DNA from: Treponema denticola ATCC 35405
GTDB taxonomy: Bacteria > Spirochaetota > Spirochaetia > Treponematales > Treponemataceae
Assembly (NCBI RefSeq): GCF_000008185.1
Contig: NC_002967.9
Span: forward strand, 2,542,001-2,606,000
Direction of reading: 5' to 3'
Length of the DNA stretch: 64,000 bases
Shown: piece by piece, positions 26,188 through 34,305 of the stretch
Layout: each line of letters starts with the position of its first letter
Numbering within the stretch: position 1 is the first letter of the stretch
The notes under the pieces: generated by a model
Seen by the model: the letters and a program-made list of their open reading frames with translations, nothing else
Told to the model about the DNA's origin: nothing
Databases searched by the model: none
Translations under genes and position numbers: made by a program

Positions 26188-27249
26188 ATGCCGAATAAAG
26201 ATGACTCCCGTATAAAATTATTAAAAGGCAGAGCTTGGCTTACCATTCCTCAGTTTGAAAATCATCTTCTCGATGAATTAGGAATTCCACATGGAGTAGC
26301 TCCTATGGAAATTAAAAATCTCCCCAAGGATGCCTCTGTCTACGGTAACATAATATACAGAGAAAATTTTCCAAAAGATGTTTTTTGGAGCCGCCTTTGT
26401 ATGGAAGAACCGTTTATGGCAGAGTTTTTGAGCATAAGCGAGGCTGCCGATATCTTGCGCTCAATTCAAAGAAACTGGGCATTTGTTCCGTTTAACTGCT
26501 TTAGACGAGCAGAGCTCATCGAAAAAAAGCTTCCCTTTATCAGCAAAAAAGAACGAAACTTTCCCTACGATGTTCCGTCAGCCGAAATGGGAATCTGGAC
26601 TCTTTTAAACGAAAATCAAATTTTCGCTTCGGCAAAAACTTCAAGTCCCTTCCCACGTGGAGAAATTTTCTTTAAAGAAGATAAGATAAATCCGCCGAGC
26701 CGAGCCTACTTAAAAATGTGGGAAGCCTTAACCCTTTTAAATTTCTACTTAAAAAAATATCAAGAGAAAAACAGCCTTGCTGAAAAAACTGAAGCCATGA
26801 CCACAGCTTCTTTCGGAAAAAAGAATTCCCTGCCCGCAGCCGATTCCGTCTGCCTCGATGCCGGAGCCTGCCCCGGAGGCTGGAGCTGGGTGCTGGACAG
26901 CTTAGGCTGCAAAATTATCGCAATCGATAGAAGCCCCTTGAGGCCCGATTTAATGGCAAAGAAAAATATAGAATTTATAAAACATGATGCTTTTACTTTA
27001 AAGCCGGAAGACATAGGAAAAATAGATTGGCTTTGCTCCGATGTAATCTGTTATCCTCCGAGGCTTTATGATTGGATTATAAAATGGATTGACTCGGACC
27101 TTTGCGAAAAATTTATTTGCACAATAAAGATGCAGGGAGAACCCGATAACGAAACCGTTAAAAAGTTTGCAGCAATTCCAAACTCGAAGATTGTCCATCT
27201 TACGGCAAACAAACACGAACTAACCTGGTTAAAAGCCCCATTTATATAA
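26188..27249 (+). CDS. FtsJ/RlmM-like SAM methyltransferase
   Basis: 353 residues. The C-terminal half is an FtsJ-type 2'-O-methyltransferase: LDAGACPGGWSWVL (SAM loop), AIDRSPL, SDVICYPP, CTIKMQ and HELTWL, giving the K-D-K-E tetrad expected for RNA 2'-O methylation. The N-terminal ~200 residues are a separate region, as in RlmM relatives, perhaps for substrate binding. The exact RNA target is unknown. It is a single gene transcribed away from the DUF3160 operon; no clear ribosome binding site precedes the ATG. Confidence 0.82.
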   Translation: MPNKDDSRIKLLKGRAWLTIPQFENHLLDELGIPHGVAPMEIKNLPKDASVYGNIIYRENFPKDVFWSRLCMEEPFMAEFLSISEAADILRSIQRNWAFVPFNCFRRAELIEKKLPFISKKERNFPYDVPSAEMGIWTLLNENQIFASAKTSSPFPRGEIFFKEDKINPPSRAYLKMWEALTLLNFYLKKYQEKNSLAEKTEAMTTASFGKKNSLPAADSVCLDAGACPGGWSWVLDSLGCKIIAIDRSPLRPDLMAKKNIEFIKHDAFTLKPEDIGKIDWLCSDVICYPPRLYDWIIKWIDSDLCEKFICTIKMQGEPDNETVKKFAAIPNSKIVHLTANKHELTWLKAPFI

Positions 27250-27254
27250 CTGTA

Positions 27255-27520
27255 AGTTGTTCGGCATCTAAACTTAGCAACTACCCATTCTTCACAGGAA
27301 GTGTGGTGGTTCTGTAAGTAAAACTCTACCACTTATATCACAACCGTCCATGGCGGGTAAAAGGCCTAAAACTCGTGATTAAAAAATATACAAGGAGGTA
27401 TATTTTTTAATCGAGCTTCGAGATAGTCTCGAATACTGTTTTGACGCACTGTCGAATTATGCTCTACGTCTGCCGCAGGTTATGTACTTTGGCCGGCGTA
27501 GGTTATAGCCTACGTCCGGC
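27255..27520 (+). repeat. hairpin-packed spacer, candidate structured RNA
   Basis: The 281-bp spacer between convergent genes is filled with stem-loops: 27255-27259/27278-27282, a 5-bp GTGGT/ACCAC stem near 27302-27337, CCG/CGG near 27345-27358, a perfect 15-bp stem 27377-27391/27398-27412 with loop AAGGAG, TCGAGA/TCTCGA at 27418-27432, and an 11-bp stem with one bulge 27492-27502/27509-27520. No T-run follows the last hairpin. Possible roles: 3' UTR structures or a separate small RNA with a GGA loop. No promoter of its own was found. Confidence 0.4.
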
Positions 27521-27530
27521 ATAGATCAGG

Positions 27531-28916
27531 TTATCGCCACTCCCTATACCATTTGGCATCGGTGTTTTCGAATGTTAAAGTTCCCGAACGTGTGTCGAGT
27601 TTTGCAATGCGGTTTATGTTTGGGTATACAGTATAACCCTGGGCCCCCTCTATCGAGCTGAATATTGCACCGTCGTCGGCGATATACAAGACGCCGTCTT
27701 CAAAGCCGATAATGCGCCGTGCACCGTAAAAGCGGTCTTTAGGCTCACCCTCGAACTTATACACAGCAGTCTGAGGGGATGGGCCAAATTTTCTATAGCT
27801 TTTCATGCGGCCAAAGCCGTACCTGCCCGACTCGGTCATATGGCCGTTTTCGGTGTAGGTGTACTCAAGAACCCCGCCGTAAAAAGCTTTGCTGCCGTCA
27901 TACGGCGCGTCGATTGTAAAAACTATATACACTTTATTCCCGTACGCAAACATATCTTGGCATTCACCGCTTTTATGGGTAATGGCTGGATCACCCATTG
28001 AGGGATCACCCGTTATGGGTATAATATCTTTTAAAGGATCTTGAGGCAGCGTACCTACCAGAGCGGGTGGTGTACCGGTCAGCCGATACATTTGTAGTTG
28101 CCCTCCTGCCGGCAAACTGCTATACACAAATAAATACCCGTTATAGGCGGCACTGGCTTTAATCGTACCCGCAGAGCCAATAACGTGCATAAGGTTGCCG
28201 TTATCGTCTATTTCATAAAGAGTTGAGCCGCTCGACATATATACCTTTCCCGTTTTTAAGTCGGTTGTAAAACTGTCTACCGCGGTTACGCCGACGGGCA
28301 AAGATAGTTTTTTTTCATAATCGCCTTCGCTGGTATACCGCCGTATTACGACCGGGGGATCAGAATATGCTGCATACAGCCGACCCTTACCGTCCCGCGT
28401 AAAAAAAAGGTAGTCGCGGCCAGAGCCGGACTGTGTTATCGCAAGCGGAATCCCGCTCATATTAAGTTTAAATATATAACCGGTAGAACCGCTGCCCTCC
28501 ACCGAAAAAAGTACCGGCCACATGGACGCTATTACCTTGTTCAGTTTAACGGCAGCCTCGTTATCGCCGCTTTCTACGGTTAGGTCGGTAAAGCCCGCCC
28601 ACGTTGCCGACGGGGTTATAATAGAGACCTTTATGTGTATCGTTTCGCCTACCGGTAGAAATTGCGAAAAAACTTTCGGTTCGTCTTTTTCAAGCTGTTT
28701 TGTAATGGGCACGATAGAATTGCCTGTAATATCGATTTGCATTGTGCTGTCCGACAGGTTAGGAAGCCCGTTCGCCCCGATAGACCGCGCCGCACCATTT
28801 TCGAAGTCGAGTGTTACTATGCCGTATTCAGGGGCGGTAAGATTACAGGAAGTTTGCAGTATAAGCGCAGCGGTAAGCAGTGCTGCCGCAAACAGTAAAA
28901 TAACATTTTTTTTCAT
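27531..28916 (-). CDS. lipoprotein with repeated beta (propeller-like) segments
   Basis: 461 residues. Signal peptide with lipobox ending LQTSC (Cys24). The middle and C-terminal parts alternate short strand blocks such as RLYAAYSDPP, GKVYMSSGSTLYEID, YLFVYSSL and VLYIADDGAIF, suggesting a beta-propeller-like fold; no enzyme motif is seen. Base composition is noticeably higher in G+C than neighbouring genes (34 of 60 bases in a sampled line at 28561). Hairpin-rich spacers lie on both sides. AGGAGGAAA supports the ATG. Likely surface-exposed; function unknown. Confidence 0.72.
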   Translation of the reverse strand: MKKNVILLFAAALLTAALILQTSCNLTAPEYGIVTLDFENGAARSIGANGLPNLSDSTMQIDITGNSIVPITKQLEKDEPKVFSQFLPVGETIHIKVSIITPSATWAGFTDLTVESGDNEAAVKLNKVIASMWPVLFSVEGSGSTGYIFKLNMSGIPLAITQSGSGRDYLFFTRDGKGRLYAAYSDPPVVIRRYTSEGDYEKKLSLPVGVTAVDSFTTDLKTGKVYMSSGSTLYEIDDNGNLMHVIGSAGTIKASAAYNGYLFVYSSLPAGGQLQMYRLTGTPPALVGTLPQDPLKDIIPITGDPSMGDPAITHKSGECQDMFAYGNKVYIVFTIDAPYDGSKAFYGGVLEYTYTENGHMTESGRYGFGRMKSYRKFGPSPQTAVYKFEGEPKDRFYGARRIIGFEDGVLYIADDGAIFSSIEGAQGYTVYPNINRIAKLDTRSGTLTFENTDAKWYREWR

Positions 28917-28950
28917 AAGTTTCCTCCTCGTACCGTAAAAGGTATAACTG

Positions 28951-28967
28951 CCGGCTTTCCGTGCCGG
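28951..28967 (-). promoter_or_regulatory. ACGGA-loop hairpin in lipoprotein leader
   Basis: On the sense (minus) strand CCGGC pairs with GCCGG around loop ACGGAAA, 35 nt before the ATG at 28916. It matches the hairpins at 285-302 and 31263-31280. The ribosome binding site (AGGAGGA) offers a second GGA. This spacing fits CsrA-type translational repression, by inference. Confidence 0.5.
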
Positions 28968-29028
28968 TACATACAGTTGAAAGCGAGCGGCGCCGTTTTA
29001 AGCCGCAAGGTTCAACAACTATACTTAC

Positions 29029-29057
29029 AGTATAAGACAAAGTACCGATAAAATCAA
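29029..29057 (-). promoter_or_regulatory. sigma-70 promoter of GC-rich lipoprotein gene
   Basis: TTGATT, 17 bp and TATACT on the minus strand, giving a leader of about 105 nt that holds the ACGGA hairpin. The remaining spacer 29060-29259 shows nothing recognisable. Confidence 0.6.
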
Positions 29058-29259
29058 TAAGTTTGTTTCCGGCTGTTTATTCCCGGCGTTTTTGTAGGGG
29101 AAAAGAGATGCACTTGTCAGACGCAAGTTTGTTTTTTGTTTTTCAGTGTTCTAAAATTTTTAATACATGCCCCTCTCTCACATTTTTAGCAATGCGACAC
29201 AGTAATCTGCATATTTTCTACAGGGCAAGACATTTGCAGGTGTATTCCAATTTTATTAC

Positions 29260-29904
29260 TTACTTACCGAAAAAGCTGCGTTGCCCTGCTTTTACCCATC
29301 GTCCGGGACTTCGGGACAAAACCGGTGAAGCTATCTGATTGCATAACCAATCGGCAAAGACCTCATCTTCAAAGCCTTCCAATTTTACCAAAAGAGTTTG
29401 TACGCCGGGAAGCTCCGTCTTTCTTACGGTATCAACCGTTTCTTCTGCAATACGGGCAAAGGCGGCAGAGGCAGCCGAAATATTAGGATTACCGCAAGGA
29501 ATATCCGCATCACGGTGAACAAAGATTAGACGGCCTTGCCCCTTTTTAATATAGTAGTTTTTTAAAACAAGGGAAAGAGCGGCATTCGCAGAAACAAGAT
29601 CGCTTATAGTCTTGTCTATAGATAGGGCATCCGTCCCCGGATATATTTTGGAATAAGCAGGAGCATCAAAAATCAAAATCGACGTATCTGCTGCAATATT
29701 TATGTTTTTTAATTTAAGCGGAATAGCTTGAAGAGAAAAAAGAGATGAACGGTTCCATTCTATTTCGGTAGTGACACCGCTTTCTTTATTATCTTCCTTG
29801 TACTCCGAACTCAAACAAACCTTTAAGCCCTTATCCCTAAGCTTATTCGCAAGGTCTTGTGAAAACTTCAATCGGTTATCCGTAATAAAAATTCCTGAAT
29901 CCAT
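29260..29904 (-). CDS. Rossmann-like (degenerate SDR-type) protein
   Basis: 214 residues with alternating strands and helices: GIFITDNRLKFSQDLANKL at the start, SILIFDAPAYSKIYP, RLIFVHRDAD and SAASAAFARIAEETVD. The order resembles short-chain dehydrogenase folds, but the Gly-rich cofactor loop and the Tyr-x3-Lys pair are not visible, so an enzymatic role is doubtful. No family name is assigned with confidence. The ATG lies 6 nt after a -10 box and has no ribosome binding site. YitT follows on the same strand upstream. Confidence 0.6.
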   Translation of the reverse strand: MDSGIFITDNRLKFSQDLANKLRDKGLKVCLSSEYKEDNKESGVTTEIEWNRSSLFSLQAIPLKLKNINIAADTSILIFDAPAYSKIYPGTDALSIDKTISDLVSANAALSLVLKNYYIKKGQGRLIFVHRDADIPCGNPNISAASAAFARIAEETVDTVRKTELPGVQTLLVKLEGFEDEVFADWLCNQIASPVLSRSPGRWVKAGQRSFFGK

Positions 29905-29909
29905 ACTTA

Positions 29910-29939
29910 ACTATACCATACTTAACTATCTGCCGTCAA
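29910..29939 (-). promoter_or_regulatory. promoter, leaderless type
   Basis: On the minus strand TTGACG, 18 bp and TATAGT, followed after 5 nt by the ATG at 29904. No ribosome binding site. Confidence 0.6.
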
Positions 29940-29966
29940 TGACTTATCAAACCCGCAAGGAGGAGT

Positions 29967-30851
29967 TTACTTTATTTTTTGCTTAAAGCCGAGACCGTAA
30001 ACTTCCTGCATATCGCAGACCATGATAAAAGCCTTTTCGTCTATTTCGGTAATAATTTCCTTTGCCCTGACAAATTGAGCCCGGCTTACAACACAGAGCA
30101 GCACAGGACGATCCTGCTTTGAATACATGCCCTCTCCCTTAAGGAGGGTAACGCCTCTTTCCAGCTTGCTCATAAGAGCATCTCCTATTTCGGCCGGCTT
30201 AGAGCTGACAATGAAAAAGCCCTTAAAGTAACTTAAACCGTCAAGAATCATGTCCGCTATCTTTGTACAAAAGAAAAGAGCTATTAAAGAATAAAGCGAG
30301 GTGTTAGGATTATTATCTACAACACCTGCAAAGGCTACTATTACAAAATCGGCTATAGCCATTCCCTTTGCTATACTCAATCCGGGAAAATGCTTGTTTA
30401 CAATGGCCCCGGCAAGGTCGGTTCCTCCTGTAGTAGCGCCTCGTTTAAACACAATTCCCAAACCTACTCCTAATAGAATTCCGCCGAAGGTTGCCTGTAA
30501 AAAAAGATCATTGGTAAATACAAAATCTTGGGGTAAAACAGCCAAAACTCCCGAAAGCACCAAAATAGAAAGAAGAGTAAAAACAGCGGATTTTTTACCC
30601 AAAAGTTTTGCTCCAAAAATAAATAAAGGGACATTTATAATTAAATTCAATATGTAAACTCTTATACCCGTCAGCTTTTCGATTGCAACCGACAAACCGC
30701 TGACACCGCCCGGTGCAATTGTTCCCGGAATAAGAAAAAATTGCAATGCAACTGCTGCAAGTACACTTCCAACCGTAACCCAAAAAATATCCAACAATAC
30801 ACCTATAACAAACTTTGTAGAAATATGTTTGGCGGGTAATATTTTATTCAT
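29967..30851 (-). CDS. YitT-family membrane protein
   Basis: 294 residues: about five or six membrane helices in the N-terminal 200 residues (DUF161/YitT, with FLIPGTIAPGGVSGLS and FKRGATTGGTDLAGAI motifs) and a C-terminal cytoplasmic DUF2179 domain (ALMSKLERGVTLLKGEGMYS). The transport role of the family is not settled. ATG at 30851 is favoured because GGAGA is 9 nt upstream; an ATG three codons earlier is too close to it. It is probably monocistronic. Confidence 0.88.
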   Translation of the reverse strand: MNKILPAKHISTKFVIGVLLDIFWVTVGSVLAAVALQFFLIPGTIAPGGVSGLSVAIEKLTGIRVYILNLIINVPLFIFGAKLLGKKSAVFTLLSILVLSGVLAVLPQDFVFTNDLFLQATFGGILLGVGLGIVFKRGATTGGTDLAGAIVNKHFPGLSIAKGMAIADFVIVAFAGVVDNNPNTSLYSLIALFFCTKIADMILDGLSYFKGFFIVSSKPAEIGDALMSKLERGVTLLKGEGMYSKQDRPVLLCVVSRAQFVRAKEIITEIDEKAFIMVCDMQEVYGLGFKQKIK

Positions 30852-30980
30852 AATATACATTCTCCAAATATCATAGAATTTTTTATACAGAGCAGATACG
30901 AATTTACAAACAGGGAGTTATACTACACCATTTTCTTAAAAAAATCAACAGCACAAAAACACAGACAACAATACACATAG

Positions 30981-31009
30981 TTGACAGTTCCATTCCTTTA
31001 GCCTATAAT
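30981..31009 (+). promoter_or_regulatory. consensus sigma-70 promoter
   Basis: Perfect TTGACA, 17-bp spacer and perfect TATAAT. Transcription would begin near 31016. It points toward the chemotaxis receptor gene 410 bp downstream and a 75-codon frame whose ATG is at 31017. Confidence 0.75.
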
Positions 31010-31072
31010 ACCGTCCATGCTGCAACACGATATTCTGTTAGAAAAAAAATTAAACTTTTTCTCGAAGACGAC

Positions 31073-31100
31073 TAGACAAAATAAAAAAAATGTGTATACT
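31073..31100 (+). promoter_or_regulatory. second promoter upstream of chemotaxis receptor
   Basis: TAGACA, 16 bp and TATACT. The predicted start (about 31107) falls inside a run of 11 C residues at 31102-31112. Confidence 0.5.
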
Positions 31101-31101
31101 A

Positions 31102-31112
31102 CCCCCCCCCCC
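31102..31112 (+). repeat. poly-C tract (11 C)
   Basis: Eleven C residues in an otherwise AT-rich spacer, located just after a -10 box. Homopolymers of this kind are prone to slipped-strand length change. Whether this one varies cannot be seen from one sequence. Confidence 0.9.
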
Positions 31113-31261
31113 GAATTTTTTGCAATCAACCGGATATCTGCGGTGCCGCTTACCTATTTCCAAAAAAGCGTATTTAAAAGAGCAAACAGAAAAACTATTC
31201 TCAAAAATAATTCCCGACAGGAAGCCGGAGGTTTTAAACAATAACAAGTTTGTATTTCATT

Positions 31262-31359
31262 AACCGGCACGGATGCCGGTGGTTCCAAACTTCCAAGAGT
31301 TTTAGACGCAAGTCTAAAACTCTAAGCTGAAAAATGTACAAGGATGTACATTTTTCAGC
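31262..31359 (+). promoter_or_regulatory. triple hairpin leader with CsrA consensus site
   Basis: Three stem-loops in the leader of the chemotaxis receptor gene. First: 31263-31268/31275-31280, loop ACGGAT. Second: 31296-31307/31312-31323, 12 bp, GCAA tetraloop. Third: perfect 14-bp stem 31326-31339/31346-31359, loop AAGGAT; bases 31336-31347 read GTACAAGGATGT, an exact match to the E. coli CsrA SELEX consensus RUACARGGAUGU. Another AAGGA occurs at 31369-31373 and the ribosome binding site contains AGGAG. Confidence 0.65.
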
Positions 31360-31424
31360 GGATGTCTTAAGGATTGAGACAATTCAATCCAAAAAACATA
31401 ATAACCCTAAAAGAGGAGATTAAA

Positions 31425-33524
31425 ATGAAAGAGAAACATCGTTTTTCATTACGGAACAAATTGATGATTGTATTCGGTGCATTGATTTTTGTAGTTGGGA
31501 CTATTCTTACCCTTATAGCATTACGTACTGCCCGAAAAGCCGTAGGCGAAAAGGTCGAAACACACTTAATCGACAAGGCAACCGATACGGCGGAGATTCT
31601 TGATGGACGCGTAACTGCTTTATGGCAATTTTTTGAAGGCCTTGCTCGTATGCCTGCCTTCCGCAATACTGAACTTTCTTATGCAGAAAAAGCAGTCCTT
31701 CTGGAAAAAGAGATTGCCTTTAATGAAGTCCTTTTTGATTCGGCTATCACCGATGCACAGGGGAATATGTATTCTTCAAATGGGCAGGTTATCTCGGTTA
31801 AAGACCATGCATGGTTTAAGACCTCCATCAATGGCAAAGAATTTTTATCGGAGCCTTTTATTTCCGTTATAAACGGTAAATTCATTTTGACCATTTCCGT
31901 TCCGCTATACGACAATAACCGCAACATCATAGGTGTTTTAGCCGCGGCTATAGATGCAAAAAAGATCTCGGAACTAATTGACGATATTGTAGTCGGCAAG
32001 ACAGGCGAATGCTATATTCTGGATAAGTCAGGAACCGCCATCGCAGATAAAGATTTCAACCTAGTTAAGACGCGTTCAAATGCCCGTGAAGAAGCTAAAA
32101 CCGATTCATCGCTTGAGTCGTGTGCCGCTTTCGAAAAAATGGCAGTAGAGATTGACGAGCCTTCTGTAGGATATTATGAATATAAAGGAGAAAATTTTAT
32201 TGCCTCGTATGCCACGATGAAAACAACTGACTGGACTATTATTATAAATGCCCCCGTAAACGAATTCATGGGAACCGTCAATGAACTTCGGCTTGAAATG
32301 CTGATTATTGGAGCAATAACTTTAGCAGCTGCCCTAATTGTTGTCTTTTTTGTTGCCTACCGCATGATAAAACCTATAAAGGTTGTCGTTGGAGCTCTTA
32401 AAGATATAGCCCAAGGTGAAGGGGATTTAACCGTCCGCCTGCCCGTACACGGCAACGATGAAGTTACCGATTTATCGGAATACTTCAATGAAACAATAGA
32501 AAAAATCGGCTCGTCGATTAAAACCGTCGGCAAAAATACTATAGACATGACAAATATCGGTAACGAACTTGCAAGCAATATGACCGAAACGGCAAGTGCT
32601 GTACACCAAATAAGTGCGAATATCGACGGCGTAAAGCAACAAGCTCTTACCCAAGCCGCAAGCGTTACCGAAACGGCAGCTACCGTCGAAGAAATTATCC
32701 GCACTATTAGACAGCTTAACAACAGTATTGAAAATCAGGCGGCGAGTGTTGCAGAGTCTTCTTCCGCTATCGAACAAATGGTAGGAAACATAGCCTCTAT
32801 CACACAGACCCTAGGTAAAACCGATGACGTTATAAAAACTCTTGCTTCCGCCACGGCCGACGGAAAGGAAACAGTTACAGGAGCAAACACTGTTACCCAG
32901 CGTATTGCCGAAGAGTCAGGCGGTCTATTGGAAGCCTCAAGCGTTATCCAACACATTGCAAGCCAGACCAACCTTTTGGCGATGAATGCCGCAATCGAAG
33001 CTGCCCATGCAGGTGAATCGGGTAAGGGCTTTGCCGTCGTTGCCGACGAAATTCGTAAGCTCGCTGAAGAGTCTTCCAGTCAAGGTAAAACCATTACCGA
33101 AACGCTTAAAGTGCTTTCAGGAGAAATTGAAACTCTTTCATACTCTGCAAAAACGGCAGAAGAAAAATTTAATGCCATTTTCGCCCTTTCAGAGCATGTC
33201 AAAACGATGAGCCAAAATCTAATGAACGCTATGCACGAACAAGAAAACGGCAGCAAGGAAGTACTCACTGCTATCCGCGACATAAACATGGTAACCAACC
33301 AAGTAAATGACGGCTCAGCCGAAATGCTTCGCGGCGGTGAGAATGTTGCTCAAGAGATGCAAAAACTCGACGAACTTACCCGCGTCATCACTGACAGTAT
33401 GAACGAGATGGCCTCCGGTGCCGTACAGATTAGCAATGCCGTACAGGAAGTACACACAATAAGTCAAAAAAATAAAGAGAGCATTGAAAATCTTTCTAAA
33501 GAAGTCGGAAAATTTAAAGTTTAA
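31425..33524 (+). CDS. methyl-accepting chemotaxis protein
   Basis: A 699-residue transmembrane chemoreceptor. Membrane helix 1 is at about residues 13-34 and helix 2 at about 290-312. The periplasmic region between them looks like a dCache sensor ([30 protein letters not shown]). A HAMP linker and a long coiled-coil signalling domain follow, with the conserved hairpin tip ([18 protein letters not shown]) and [11 protein letters not shown]. No C-terminal CheR-binding pentapeptide is seen. ATG at 31425 has AGAGGAGA before it; an upstream in-frame ATG lies outside that signal. Ligand unknown. Confidence 0.95.
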   Translation: MKEKHRFSLRNKLMIVFGALIFVVGTILTLIALRTARKAVGEKVETHLIDKATDTAEILDGRVTALWQFFEGLARMPAFRNTELSYAEKAVLLEKEIAFNEVLFDSAITDAQGNMYSSNGQVISVKDHAWFKTSINGKEFLSEPFISVINGKFILTISVPLYDNNRNIIGVLAAAIDAKKISELIDDIVVGKTGECYILDKSGTAIADKDFNLVKTRSNAREEAKTDSSLESCAAFEKMAVEIDEPSVGYYEYKGENFIASYATMKTTDWTIIINAPVNEFMGTVNELRLEMLIIGAITLAAALIVVFFVAYRMIKPIKVVVGALKDIAQGEGDLTVRLPVHGNDEVTDLSEYFNETIEKIGSSIKTVGKNTIDMTNIGNELASNMTETASAVHQISANIDGVKQQALTQAASVTETAATVEEIIRTIRQLNNSIENQAASVAESSSAIEQMVGNIASITQTLGKTDDVIKTLASATADGKETVTGANTVTQRIAEESGGLLEASSVIQHIASQTNLLAMNAAIEAAHAGESGKGFAVVADEIRKLAEESSSQGKTITETLKVLSGEIETLSYSAKTAEEKFNAIFALSEHVKTMSQNLMNAMHEQENGSKEVLTAIRDINMVTNQVNDGSAEMLRGGENVAQEMQKLDELTRVITDSMNEMASGAVQISNAVQEVHTISQKNKESIENLSKEVGKFKV

Positions 33525-33534
33525 ATTAATTAAT

Positions 33535-33592
33535 AATGTGTAATGAATAATCGGTAATCGATAGCTGATAACTTAATTACTCATTACACATT
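33535..33592. repeat. 12-bp inverted repeat between convergent genes
   Basis: AATGTGTAATGA (33535-33546) is perfectly inverted at 33581-33592. It occupies the short gap between the convergent chemoreceptor and YgjP genes. It is AT-rich and lacks a T-run, so termination activity is uncertain. Confidence 0.5.
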
Positions 33593-33609
33593 GCCCCTTA
33601 TCGATTCCC

Positions 33610-34305
33610 CTAATAATCTTCAGAATTCAAGAGCTTAACTCTTTCTTTCCAGTCGGGAAGATATTTAGTCATATATCGCTTAAAGCGGTCGTTGTGGAGC
33701 CTTTCCTTAAAATGAACGAACTCATGTACCAGCACCATTTCGGCACATTCACAAGGAAGAGCTGCAAGCTTTGTGTTTAAGGTAATTATGCCGGTATAAG
33801 AATTACATGAACCCCACTTGCTTTTCATATCCCTGTATTTTATCTCGGAGGCGGATTCTTTTATTTTATCTTCCCAAAAGGGCAAGATTTCTTCTACATA
33901 AAGTTCCAATTCCTTTTTATAAAGACGGTTCAAAATTGAAGGCCGTTTTTTTGGATCCGCTCCAAAAGGCTCTTTTAAATAGATAAAATCATCATCGACT
34001 GCGACGCTTGCATTTTTTTTGGCACGCAGTATTTTAATTTTATAATCGGCTCCCCATAAACTTACCGTGGAGCCGTCCTTTAATGAGGCTTTTATATTCT
34101 TCTTAAAAATCTTTTCTTCTATTCGTGCCTGATGTTTTTTTATCCACGCAATATTTTCTTTTACAAAGTCCAAGGCCTTGCTTTGAGAATAATTTTTCGG
34201 AACATGGATACAGGGAATAGCCGTCTTAGGCGATATGGTAAGCCTGAGTTTCCGCCCCTTTGATTCGGCCCATTCGATTTCGACCCCTTCTATTTTAATA
34301 ATCAT
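33610..34305 (-). CDS. YgjP-like zinc metallopeptidase
   Basis: 231 residues of the YgjP/DUF45 family. The zinc site HEFVH followed by a downstream His (RLHNDRFKRYM) matches the HExxH...H pattern, and WGSCNSYTGIITLN is the family's conserved WGSC block. The biological substrate is not known. Its start overlaps the DUF2804 stop by 4 nt, so the two are translationally coupled. Confidence 0.88.
   Translation of the reverse strand: MIIKIEGVEIEWAESKGRKLRLTISPKTAIPCIHVPKNYSQSKALDFVKENIAWIKKHQARIEEKIFKKNIKASLKDGSTVSLWGADYKIKILRAKKNASVAVDDDFIYLKEPFGADPKKRPSILNRLYKKELELYVEEILPFWEDKIKESASEIKYRDMKSKWGSCNSYTGIITLNTKLAALPCECAEMVLVHEFVHFKERLHNDRFKRYMTKYLPDWKERVKLLNSEDY

Larger units (their letters stand above)
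31017..31244 (+). other. 75-codon open frame at promoter start, coding doubtful
   Basis: The ATG lies 8 nt after a perfect -10 box, where a leaderless message would begin. The frame runs through the 11-C tract (encoding Pro-Pro-Pro) and has a basic, low-complexity product without recognisable domains. It may be a leader peptide whose reading frame depends on the C-tract length, or chance. No ribosome binding site. Confidence 0.25.

Noticed and set aside
27492-27520. Hairpin after the GC-rich lipoprotein stop as its terminator
   Set aside because: No T-run follows on the minus strand, so it does not meet the rule for a rho-independent terminator.
27255-31359. CRISPR array or integron cassette sites among the hairpin-rich spacers
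   Set aside because: No regularly spaced direct repeats are present, and I could not find paired recombination core sites in the expected order.
33535-33592. Inverted repeat between the chemoreceptor and YgjP genes as a bidirectional terminator
   Set aside because: The stem is AT-rich with a 34-nt loop and no T-run, so termination is not supported.
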